Assembly (NCBI RefSeq): GCF_029369745.1 | Contig: NZ_CP120210.1 | Location: 3,410,001 to 3,474,000 of the forward strand | DNA from: Amycolatopsis sp. QT-25 | GTDB taxonomy: Bacteria > Actinomycetota > Actinomycetes > Mycobacteriales > Pseudonocardiaceae | Length of the DNA stretch: 64,000 nucleotides | Reading direction: 5' to 3' | Program-made: the position numbers and the translations under genes | Part shown: in pieces, positions 17,402 to 25,010 of the stretch | How positions within the stretch are numbered: the first letter of the stretch is position 1 | Layout of the letters: each line of letters opens with the position of its first letter | The notes under the pieces: model-generated | Seen by the model: only the letters and a program-made list of their open reading frames with translations | The model's database searches: none | What the model was told of the DNA's origin: nothing

Positions 17402-17710
17402 TTACGTTCCAAAAGACGAGCCCAGCACGGATCTTCGGGCCTCGGCCAGCACCACCCGTACCGTTTCGCGATCGAGCCGGGGCGGCTCGACGTAGCCGCC
17501 TGCGGCGACGATCACCGTCGCGACGTCGTGCAGCTTGACATTCGTATGCTGGGAGATCGTCTTCAATGCCGCGAACGCCTGCTCCGCAGACCAGCCCCGT
17601 AACAACATCAACATCCCCTTGGCCTGTTCGATCACCGGCAAGGTCTCCAGCGCCCGGCGCAGCTGGTCCCGCTCGACCGAAGGATCCTTCGTCTCCTCGT
17701 GTGCACTCAC
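17402..17710 (-). CDS. stand-alone ANTAR-domain protein
   Basis: A 102-residue protein with one ANTAR domain at about residues 14-75: RDQLRRALETLPVIEQAKGM, LMLLRGWSAEQAFAALKT, ISQHTNVKLHDVATVIVAA. This three-helix bundle binds paired hairpins in nascent RNA and prevents transcription termination. Most actinobacterial ANTAR proteins also carry a GAF or receiver domain, and none is present here, so ligand or phospho-control would have to come from a partner. The 'AKGM(L)' and 'A..L...S...N.KL.DVA' positions of the family are kept. The hypothetical TPR-like gene follows 10 bases downstream. Confidence 0.85.
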   Translation of the reverse strand: MSAHEETKDPSVERDQLRRALETLPVIEQAKGMLMLLRGWSAEQAFAALKTISQHTNVKLHDVATVIVAAGGYVEPPRLDRETVRVVLAEARRSVLGSSFGT

Positions 17711-17978
17711 GATTTTCCACTACATCCGTTTTCGGTCTACTGCCGCGTTAGGCGTCAGTTTCGACGGGCTATCCCCTCGCGACGAAGTGGGCGTTCCAGA
17801 CCAGCGCGCGACCGAGGTTGATCAGGCGGACTCGCTTCCGTTGATCCCAGGCCGTTTGCGGCGGCGAGCGTGGGAGGGCGGGGATACGCCTGTTGCATTG
17901 TGTCGAGTGCGGCGCTGATGTCGTGTCCATGTCCCACGGCTCCACCGGGCGCCCCGCAGCGGACCTGGCATGGTGCTG

Positions 17979-18140
17979 CTACGTCGCCACTTCGGTCCAG
18001 GTCGGCATGCCGCGCAGTGTGGAGGAGGCGGCGAGGGCGGGTCGGGGCGTGCCGTCGAAGGGCTCGTAATAGGTAGTGTCGTCGGGCAGGACGTACCAGC
18101 GGCTGCCGCCCAGGGACGGTTTCTCGGCGACTTCGTACAT
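17979..18140 (-). CDS. small hypothetical protein, 53 residues
   Basis: Reads MYEVAEKPSLGGSRWYVLPD, then a Tyr/Pro-rich middle (TTYYEPFDGTPRP) and a C-terminus SSTLRGMPTWTEVAT. It is acidic, has no membrane segment and a compact globular look. A start at ATG 18140 is plausible but no ribosome site stands out. I know no family. It could also be the remnant of a larger gene, because other frames downstream (17760-17970) contain further protein-like debris. Confidence 0.35.
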   Translation of the reverse strand: MYEVAEKPSLGGSRWYVLPDDTTYYEPFDGTPRPALAASSTLRGMPTWTEVAT

Positions 18141-18540
18141 GGTCGCCGGTCAGGTCGGGCTCGTCCACTGCGCCTCCAGATCACTCATACGGCCTAGTGT
18201 GTCATCAGGTCGAGTCAATCATGTCACTACCTGCCGGGGGTCACTGGTCGGCCGTGGCGGGTTCACTACCTGGTGTTATGTCAGCCACTCGGCTTGACGG
18301 CAGACCGCCCGAGGGGTCAGGATCATCGACAAAGTTCGTGCGTATGTTCGAGTGATTTGTCGCTGGCTTCCCCCACGGCAGAGCGTGGGTGGTGTGGAGC
18401 TGGTGTGGCGTTCAACAATCCTGCTGTCCCGTGGTCGGAGATCGCCCGTGTGGCCTCCGGCCAGCCGGATGTCCACGGTGACGGGAGCGATTCGCCCGCC
18501 TGGTCGCGTAAGCGCGAGGGCTATGCCGGGGCGCCGGCGG

Positions 18541-18933
18541 ATCTGCGGGCAGCGTGGTGACAGCCCGCAGTTCATTCCGGTCCTGGCCGGGATTCGGGTG
18601 CCTCGGCCGGCCGGTGGCCGGCCGCGCACGCGTCCTGATCGGGTGCTGGCGGATAAGGCCTACACCTCGAAGGCCAACCGAGCGCACCCGCGCAAGCGTG
18701 GGATCCGGGCGACCATTCCGAGCAAGGCCGATCAGGACGCGCACCGCAAGACGAAGGGGTCGAAGGGCGGGCGGCCACCGGCTTTCGACCCCGAGATCTA
18801 CACACAGCGCCACGCCGTGGAATGCGGCATCAACCGGCTCAAACGCCACCGCGCCGTGGCCACCCGCTACGACAAACTCACCGTCCGCTACGAAGCCACG
18901 GTCCAGCTCGCCGCGATCAACGAATGGCTCTGA
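18541..18933 (+). mobile_element. IS5-family transposase, C-terminal half only
   Basis: From about 18541 the frame reads [20 protein letters not shown], then [40 protein letters not shown] and [18 protein letters not shown], ending in AAINEWL at 18933. This is the second half of an IS5-family (DDE_Tnp_1-type) transposase with the second aspartate (ADKAY) and the glutamate (HAVEC). Everything before TAGQRGDS is missing; the match begins abruptly, so the left part was deleted. The right end adjoins the serine recombinase, whose own N-terminus is missing at the same junction. An uncharacterised remainder (18290-18540) precedes it. Confidence 0.8.
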
Positions 18934-18941
18934 CAGACTTC

Positions 18942-20237
18942 GATACAGGCCCTAGGCGCGGCATGAGCGAGTCGGAGCGGCAGCACGTTCAGGCTCGGGT
19001 GAGGGCGGCGATGGACGCGCAGGTCCTCAACGAGGGGCGGCACCAGGGCGGCCGCGCGCCGTACGGCTACGTGGTCGTGGATGGCGGCCCTCATCCGAAT
19101 CCCAGGAAGGCTGCGGAGGGTTTCCGGCTGCGGGTGCTCGCGATCGATGAGCCTGCTGCCGAGGTCGTGCGGCGGATCTTCGCCGAGTACCTCGACGGGA
19201 AGGGTGATCGCGCGATCGCGAACGGGCTCAATCTCGATGGGATTCCGTGCCCTTCTGCTCGGCGGCCGGAGCAGAACCGGCATCGGCTTGCCGACGGATG
19301 GCAGGGCAGCACGACGCGATCGATTTTGGAGAATCCGCGCTACACCGGGTACGCCATCTTCGGCCGGTGGGCCAAGCACGAGACGCTCCTGAATCCTGAC
19401 GACGTCGGTGCCGGGCATGTGGTCCGGTTCCGGCGCGCGGCACCTGACCGCATTGTGCGCTCACGGCAGTCGGCGCATCCGAAGATCGTTTCTCTTGAGG
19501 ACTTCACGCAGGCCCAGCTCATGCGCCGGTCGCGGGCTGCCGGTGGACTGCGCGGCATCGCGAAGCTGGAGCGCGACCGGCCCGCTGTCAAGCACACGTA
19601 CCTGCTGAAAGGGCTAGTGCGCTGTGACATCTGCGCTCGGAGGATGCAGGGTGCGGTGATTCGTAAGGGCATCTACTACCGGTGCATCGCGCGGACGATG
19701 GCGCCAGGGTCGCCGGTGCTGGCCGATCATCCGAAGACGGTGAACCTTCGCGAGGACGTCGTGATCCCGCCGCTCAATGCCTGGCTGTGCCAAGTGTTCG
19801 ACCCGGACAACCGCGACGGGACTGTGGCCGCGATGGTCGGAGCCCAGCCGGGTGGGTCGGGAACGGGACGCGAGGCTGTTGAGAAGCGGTTGAAGGACGC
19901 AGAGGCACGGTTGCGACGGCATCAGGCGGCGATTGAGGCCGGTGTGGATCCGGCGGCGCTCGTGGACGCGATGAACCTTGCTCAGGCGGAGCGCCAAGCG
20001 GCACGAGAGGAACTGGAGAACCTACCTGAGTTCGCGAGAATCGACGCGGCAGAGGTGTACGCCATGTTGGACTCGCTGGGTGATGTCGAGCGGGCGCTCA
20101 ACTCGCGGAAGCCGGACCGCATCACGCAGGTCTACCGGGATCTCGGGCTGCAAGTGCTCTACGACAACAAAAAAGAGGCGGTCGTAGTGACCGCCTCTCC
20201 ACGTGTGGATAACGTGTGTGTCCGAGGGGGGACTTGA
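18942..20237 (+). pseudogene. large serine recombinase lacking its catalytic domain
   Basis: From about 18942 the frame matches the middle of a large serine recombinase: GMSESERQHVQARVRAAM, then GGRAPYGYVVVDGGPHPNPRK, the recombinase domain (VVRRIFAEYLDGKGDRAIAN, TTRSILENPRYTGYAIFGRW), the zinc-ribbon (LLKGLVRCDICARRMQG ... YYRC), and a coiled-coil (about 19880-20040). The roughly 150-residue resolvase domain with the nucleophilic serine is absent because the IS5 fragment replaces it. The first usable start is ATG 18963 (424 residues). The last codons run through the tRNA-Leu terminator and into the tRNA 3' end. Such recombinases integrate elements at tRNA 3' ends, so this is probably the inactivated integrase of an island. 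Confidence 0.85.
20164..20197 (-). terminator. intrinsic terminator of tRNA-Leu
   Basis: The arms GAGGCGGTC (20175-20183) and GACCGCCTC (20189-20197) form a 9-bp stem with a 5-base loop. On the minus strand the stem is followed by a T-rich run, complement of 20164-20174. It lies about 20 bases beyond the tRNA-Leu 3' end and is also part of the recombinase reading frame on the other strand. Confidence 0.8.
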
Positions 20238-20302
20238 ACCCCCACGTCCGTTAAGGACACTAGCACCTCAAGCTAGCGCGTCTGCCATTCCGCCACTCGG
20301 AC
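20220..20302 (-). tRNA. tRNA-Leu (anticodon GAG)
   Basis: Read on the minus strand, an 83-base class II tRNA. The acceptor stem GTCCGAG pairs with CTCGGAC, the D-arm region is TGGCGGAATGGCAGAC, and the anticodon arm is GCTAG-CTTGAGG-TGCTAG with GAG at the centre. A long variable stem (TGTCC-TTAAC-GGACG) and a GGTTCAAGT T-loop follow, as expected for leucine. The discriminator base is A and CCA is not encoded. Its 3' end overlaps the plus-strand recombinase C-terminus, marking an integration site. Confidence 0.93.
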
Positions 20303-20530
20303 TTGCTGATGTGAGAAGAGTATACGTCGCTGGGGAGGCCTCGATCAGGGGGGTCCGTATCGTCACGCAGACCTACATTGAGACGATGATCGGTTACCCT
20401 CTGACAGCTTTCGCAGCTCCGACGCAGGACAAAGGCCTGAAGTGCGAAGCGTGACGGCTGGTAGCGCGGAGCGACTGGCCGAGGTGGGCGGCAGGGGAAT
20501 CAAACCTCCTCACCAGGCGCTACAGGTGCT

Positions 20531-21553
20531 GTGAAAAAGATTGGTTTCCTGTCCTTCGGCCACTGGTCGGAGAGTGCGCATTCCGAGACCCGGTCCGCCG
20601 CCGACTTCCTGCATCAGTCGATCGACCTGGCGGTGGCGGCCGAGGAGCTCGGCGTGGACGGCGCGTACTTCCGTGTGCATCACTTCGCGCGGCAGGCGGG
20701 CAGTCCGTTTCCGTTGCTGTCGGCGATCGGCGCGAAGACTTCGAAGATCGAGATCGGGACCGGCGTGATCGACATGCGCTACGAGAACCCGATGTACATG
20801 GCCGAGGAGGCGGGCGCGACCGACCTCATTGCCGGGGGCAGGCTCCAGCTGGGGGTCAGCCGGGGATCCCCGGAGCAGGTGATCGACGGGTGGCGGTATT
20901 TCGGTTACGGGCCCGCGGAGGGGCAGACCGCCGCGGACATGGCCCGGCAGCGCACCGAGGTCTTCCTCAAGCTGCTCGACGGCGAGGGCTTCGCCCAGCC
21001 GAATCCGCGGCCGATGTTCCCCAACCCGCCGGGGCTGCTGCGGCTCGAGCCGTACTCGGCGGGGTTGCGCGAGCGGATCTGGTGGGGTTCCGGTTCGAAC
21101 GCGACCGCGGTGTGGGCGGCCGAGCAGGGGATGAACCTGCAGAGTTCCACGCTCAAGGACGACGAGACGGGCGAGCCGCTGCACGTTCAGCAGCGCAAGC
21201 AGATCGAGGCCTACCGCCAAGCCTGGAGGGAGGCCGGTCACGCGCGGGAGCCGCGGGTGTCGGTCAGCCGCAGTGTCTTCGCGTTGACCAACGACCTCGA
21301 CCGCGCCTACTTCGGCCGCGATCGGAATTCGCGGGACCAGGTTGGCATGATCGACGAGACGACCAGGGCCATCTTCGGGCGGTCCTATGCCGCGGAGCCG
21401 GATGAGCTGGTGCGGGCGCTCAAGGAGGACGAGGCGATCGAGGCCGCGGACACCTTGTTGCTGACCATTCCGAATCAGCTCGGTGTCGAGTACAACGCGC
21501 ACGTGCTGGAGAGCATCCTCACCCACGTGGCGCCGGAGCTCGGCTGGCGCTGA
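20531..21553 (+). CDS. LLM-class flavin-dependent oxidoreductase
   Basis: A 340-residue luciferase-like TIM-barrel oxidoreductase. The start is GTG 20531 (VKKIGFLSFGHW). Visible family features are VAAEELGVDGAYFRVHHFAR (the helix and strand holding the first active-site contacts), IEIGTGVIDMRYENPMYMAE, and GRLQLGVSRGSPEQVIDGW near the phosphate-binding region. These enzymes use FMN or F420 with O2 or a hydride acceptor; cofactor and substrate cannot be told from sequence by eye. No strong ribosome site precedes it; a TACAGG element just upstream (20521-20526) may make it leaderless or nearly so. It is the first intact gene to the right of the tRNA and probably ordinary chromosome. Confidence 0.88.
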   Translation: MKKIGFLSFGHWSESAHSETRSAADFLHQSIDLAVAAEELGVDGAYFRVHHFARQAGSPFPLLSAIGAKTSKIEIGTGVIDMRYENPMYMAEEAGATDLIAGGRLQLGVSRGSPEQVIDGWRYFGYGPAEGQTAADMARQRTEVFLKLLDGEGFAQPNPRPMFPNPPGLLRLEPYSAGLRERIWWGSGSNATAVWAAEQGMNLQSSTLKDDETGEPLHVQQRKQIEAYRQAWREAGHAREPRVSVSRSVFALTNDLDRAYFGRDRNSRDQVGMIDETTRAIFGRSYAAEPDELVRALKEDEAIEAADTLLLTIPNQLGVEYNAHVLESILTHVAPELGWR

Positions 21554-21629
21554 GAATGCGCGGTTCGGCGGATGGGCCGGGGCGCCTCGCTCGTTACGAT
21601 CGGGGGATCCCCGGCCATCGGAGGGTCCC

Positions 21630-22295
21630 ATGAGACTGCCCCGATTCCCCTTCCTTTCCGGCCTCGCCCTGGTCTTCTGCCTGGCCCTGCCGCCGACGGC
21701 GCAAGCGAGCGCGCCGGCCCCGCTCGGTGGCGGGAGCGTGTTGCAGACCGGTGCCTCGTCCCGGTGCACGGCGGGATTCGCCGCCGTCTCCGGGAACACC
21801 GGCTACCTGATCGCGAGTTCCGTCTGCGGCAGGCCCGGCGACACCGTCCGCAGCGCGGGCCGCGTCGTCGGGGTGGTCGCGGCGGCCCAGTCTCCGCCGA
21901 CGGGCGCGATCGTCATCCGGATCACCAACACGACCGACTGGCGGCTGGTGGGCTCGATCCCGCCCACCGACAGCCGGGTGACGATCACCGGATCGGTCGA
22001 AGCGCCGGTTGGCGCGTCGGTGTGCAGGTATGGCACGACCACCGGCTGGCGCTGCGGGATCATCCAGGCGAAGAACGTGTCGATCACTTCCCCCGAGGGA
22101 ACGCTGACCGGCCTGACCCGCACTTCCGTCTGCGCCGAGCCGGGTGACAACGGCGGGCCGTTCGTCAGCGGGACGCAGGCGCAGGGGGTACTGGTCGGCG
22201 GCAGCGGGAACTGCTCCAGCGGCGGCACCAGCTACTTCTTCCCCGTCAACCGCGTCCTGGCGGCCTATGGGCTGACGATTCTCACCGGAACCTAG
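21630..22295 (+). CDS. secreted S1-family peptidase homologue lacking the catalytic triad
   Basis: 221 residues from ATG 21630 with a GGAGGG ribosome site. Signal peptide residues 1-27 (hydrophobic core LSGLALVFCLALPP, cleavage after AQA). The mature part follows the streptogrisin/alpha-lytic protease plan: CTAGFAAV...GYL, a SVC...CG disulfide pair (VGASVCRYGTTTGWRCG), and EPGDNGGPFVSG near the end. The three catalytic positions are changed: the usual AGHC is ASSVC (His to Val65), the usual D(Y/F)AIVR is TGAIVIR (Asp to Thr91), and GDSGGP is GDNGGP (Ser to Asn174). It should fold but not cut peptide bonds; binding or inhibition is possible. No pro-domain is seen. Confidence 0.8.
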   Translation: MRLPRFPFLSGLALVFCLALPPTAQASAPAPLGGGSVLQTGASSRCTAGFAAVSGNTGYLIASSVCGRPGDTVRSAGRVVGVVAAAQSPPTGAIVIRITNTTDWRLVGSIPPTDSRVTITGSVEAPVGASVCRYGTTTGWRCGIIQAKNVSITSPEGTLTGLTRTSVCAEPGDNGGPFVSGTQAQGVLVGGSGNCSSGGTSYFFPVNRVLAAYGLTILTGT

Positions 22296-22567
22296 GACAG
22301 CAGGGGAGAGGGTAGTGCCGCGTGAACGCCGGCGTGATCGTCACCTGGGCTTTCCCGGCGGCGGCGAAGATCGTCTGGTGTCCGGGGGCGAGTTCGCCGG
22401 CTTCGGCGTTCAGCGCGGCGTAGGCGTGGTCAGCGCCGGGAACGGCGGGCGTCCTGGCGGCAACGTGAATCGCGCCAGGTATCCGGCCGGGACAGGGGCG
22501 ACGTGTGGCGCCCTCGCCGGCTTGTCCAAGCCTGGCTGGTGCGGGCTCGAGTCCGAAGTGGACGCCG

Positions 22568-23251
22568 AAGACCGCCTTCGCCACAGGACACCGTTGGTCC
22601 GACATGCTCGCCGTCTGGCAGACCGCCGACGAGATCGAACTGTTCGAATCCGGTTGGGCTTTCGATCACTTTTCTCGGATTCGACCGGTCGTGCCTCGAA
22701 GGGTGGGTGGCCCTCACCGCGCTCGCGCAGGCCATGAAACGGCTTCGCCTTGGCACGCTGGTCAGCGGGATCCACTACCGGCACCCCGCGCTTCTCGCGA
22801 ACATGGCCGCGACACCGGACATCGTTTCCGGCGGCCGCTTGGAGATCGGCGCGGGCTGGAACGAGGAGGAATCCGGCGCGTACGGCATGCTGGCCTGGGA
22901 GACCACCACATTCCGGGATGAGCACTACCAGCTGACCGACGCCCGGTGTGAACCCAAGGGCGTGCAGAAGCCGCATCCGCCGATCTGCATCGGCGGCAGC
23001 GGCGAGAAGCGGACCTTGCGCACGGCCGCGAGGTACTGCACCGGCACTGCGCGGACATCGGCCGGGAGCCGAGCGAGATCACCTTGTCCTCGCACGTCCG
23101 CCTCGGCAAGGACGGCGACTACGCCCAGGTCGCCGCCGACGTCGAGGCACTCGGCGAAGCGGGTCTCGACCTGGCGATCACCTACCTGCCGCCGCCGCAC
23201 ACGCCCGCCGTGCCGGAGCCGCTCGCGAAGGTGCTCAAGCCGCTGCGCTGA
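22568..23251 (+). pseudogene. LLM-class F420-type oxidoreductase, deleted and frameshifted
   Basis: Three plus-strand frames succeed one another. 22568-22672 gives WSDMLAVWQTADEIELFE-SGWAFDHF. 22673-23040 gives CLEGWVALTALAQAMKRLRL, GTLVSGIHYRHPALLANMAA, GRLEIGAGWNEEESGAYG and then KPHPPICIGGSGEKRTLRTA. 23027-23251 gives EVLHRHCADIGREPSEITLS and PPPHTPAVPEPLAKVLKPLR before TGA. Compared with intact family members, about 35 residues are missing after ESGAYG, about 20 more before EVLHRHC, and the start is lost. Internal deletions plus shifts make it a true pseudogene rather than a base-call artefact. Confidence 0.8.
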
Positions 23252-23284
23252 GGTCTCGAAGGCCGGCCGGGGAACGGCGGCCCG

Positions 23285-23312
23285 TTGCGGAACCGGCAGG
23301 TCCCGCTATACG
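23285..23312 (+). promoter_or_regulatory. predicted promoter of the GMC-ALDH operon
   Basis: TTGCGG at 23285-23290 and TATACG at 23307-23312 are 16 bases apart. They lie 57 bases upstream of the GMC start, immediately in front of the palindrome at 23315, so a repressor there would block initiation. Confidence 0.45.
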
Positions 23313-23314
23313 AT

Positions 23315-23344
23315 GACAGAACTAGAACAGGTTGCAGTTCTGTC
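23315..23344. promoter_or_regulatory. KstR-like operator palindrome
   Basis: GACAGAACT (23315-23323) and AGTTCTGTC (23336-23344) form a 9-bp inverted repeat. Centred inside it is TAGAACAGGTTGCA (23323-23336), which fits TNNAACNNGTTNNA, the KstR consensus of mycobacterial and rhodococcal sterol-catabolism genes. The site covers the expected transcription start of the GMC-ALDH operon. Identity of the regulator is inferred; no TetR gene is nearby. Confidence 0.5.
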
Positions 23345-23368
23345 CGGTGGGCGGACCGAGGAGCGGAC

Positions 23369-24997
23369 ATGGCGAACAGGGCTGCGCGCGGCGACGAGGC
23401 CGACTACGTGGTCGTCGGGTCGGGCAGCTCGGGTGCCGCGATCGCGGGCAGGTTGGCGGAGTCCGGGGCCAGCGTGATCGTGCTCGAAGCGGGGAAGAGC
23501 GACGACAGGATGCTCGTCAAGAAGCCGGGGCTGGTCGGCCCGATGCACGCCGTGCCCCGGCTCAAGAAACCCTTCGACTGGGGCTACTACTCGGTGCCGC
23601 AGAAACATGTTCTCGATCGGCGGATGCCGGTACCGCGCGGCAAGGTGGTCGGCGGCTCCAGTTCCATCAACGGCATGGTCTACGTGCGCGGCAACCGCGC
23701 GAACTTCGACTTCTGGGCCGCCGAGGGCAACAAGGGCTGGGACGCCGACAGCGTCAATGCCGCGTACAAGCGGATGGAGGACTTCGAGGACGGCGAGACC
23801 GAGTTCCGGGGCTCGGGCGGTCCGATCCGGGTCACCCGCAACAAGACCCCGCAGGAGGGCACGCTCCAGTTCCTCCAGGCGACCGCCGAGGCGATCGGCT
23901 GCGAGATCCTCGACGACTACAACGCCGAATCCCAAGAGGGCGTCAGCCTGATGCAGCAGAACACCGCCGACGGCCTGCGCTACAGCGCCTCGCGCGGCTA
24001 CATCCACCATCTCGCGCCCGCCACGCTGCGGGTCCAGTCCGGCGTGCTGGCGAAGAAGGTGCTCATCGAGAACGGCCGTGCCGTCGGTGTCGAGGTCGTC
24101 GACGCGAACAGGGGACAGCGAACGCTGCGCGCGGGCAAGGAGGTCGTCCTCTCGGCAGGTTTCGTCGGGACCGCACACCTGCTGATGTTGTCCGGGATCG
24201 GCCACGCCGAGCACCTCAAGGAGCACGGTATCGACGTCGTCGCGGATCTGCCGGTCGGCGACAACCTGCACGACCACATGTTCCACGCGCTGACCTTCCG
24301 CGCGTCGTCGAGCAAGAACAGGGGCACGCCACCGTACTTCGCGCGCGGCCTCGTCAGCGAGCTGATGCGGCCCGGCACGACGTTCCTGGCGAACTCGGTC
24401 TTCGAGGCGGTCGCCTTTCTCAAGACCTCCCAGGCCGCCGAGGTGCCCGACCTCCAGCTGCACCTCCTTCCGTGGGCCTACGTGACGCCCAACCAGGACG
24501 CGCCGATCCGGCACGACGTCGACAAGCGGCCCGCGCTCACCGTGCTGACCACGCTGATCTACCCGAAGAGCCGCGGCACGCTGCGGCTCGCCTCGGCCGA
24601 TCCCACGGTGGCGCCGCTCATCGACCCCCGGTACCTGTCCGATCCGGCCGATCTCGAAGTGCTCGGCGAGGGCTCGGAGATGGTCCGCGAGATCTTCGGC
24701 TCGAAGGCCTTCAACGGCTCGATCAAGGAAGAACTCCACCCCGGCACGGGGCTGCGTGGCCAGGAGCTGCGCGACGCGATCCTGAATCGCGCGACGTCGG
24801 TCTACCACGGCGTCGGCACCTGCCGGATGGGTGTCGACGAACTCGCGGTCGTCGGTCCCGACCTCAAGGTCCGCGGGGTCGACGGCCTGCGGGTCTGCGA
24901 CGCCTCGATCATGCCGTCGATCACCGGCGGCAACACCAACGCGCCCGCCATCATGATCGGCGAAATGGGCGCGCAGCTCGTTCTTTCGGACAACTGA
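23369..24997 (+). CDS. GMC-family FAD-dependent oxidoreductase (alcohol/choline dehydrogenase-like)
   Basis: 542 residues from ATG 23369 (MANRAARG) behind GAGGAG. The N-terminal FAD fold is VVVGSGSSGAAIAGRLAESG, followed by IVLEAG. The GMC signatures are visible: PRGKVVGGSSSINGMVYVRG (about 90-110) and the second block around SAGFVGTAHLLMLSGIG. The C-terminal VYHGVGTCRMG and GGNTNAPAIMIGE supply the catalytic His and the His/Asn partner. GMC enzymes oxidise alcohols to aldehydes with quinone or O2 as acceptor. The aldehyde dehydrogenase begins 13 bases downstream, so the two likely work in sequence, alcohol to acid. The operator suggests TetR-type, KstR-like control. Exact alcohol unknown. 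Confidence 0.93.
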   Translation: MANRAARGDEADYVVVGSGSSGAAIAGRLAESGASVIVLEAGKSDDRMLVKKPGLVGPMHAVPRLKKPFDWGYYSVPQKHVLDRRMPVPRGKVVGGSSSINGMVYVRGNRANFDFWAAEGNKGWDADSVNAAYKRMEDFEDGETEFRGSGGPIRVTRNKTPQEGTLQFLQATAEAIGCEILDDYNAESQEGVSLMQQNTADGLRYSASRGYIHHLAPATLRVQSGVLAKKVLIENGRAVGVEVVDANRGQRTLRAGKEVVLSAGFVGTAHLLMLSGIGHAEHLKEHGIDVVADLPVGDNLHDHMFHALTFRASSSKNRGTPPYFARGLVSELMRPGTTFLANSVFEAVAFLKTSQAAEVPDLQLHLLPWAYVTPNQDAPIRHDVDKRPALTVLTTLIYPKSRGTLRLASADPTVAPLIDPRYLSDPADLEVLGEGSEMVREIFGSKAFNGSIKEELHPGTGLRGQELRDAILNRATSVYHGVGTCRMGVDELAVVGPDLKVRGVDGLRVCDASIMPSITGGNTNAPAIMIGEMGAQLVLSDN

Positions 24998-25010
24998 CGG
25001 AAAGAGGGTC

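Noticed and set aside
1..20220. A second copy of the tRNA-Leu 3' end (attL) in the left part
   Set aside because: I read for the 3'-end sequence and found no second copy; if present it lies outside the window.
20203..20454. Open frame of 83 codons starting in the recombinase end and crossing the tRNA-Leu
   Set aside because: Its sequence is the translation of the tRNA antisense strand, a well-known false gene over Leu tRNAs.
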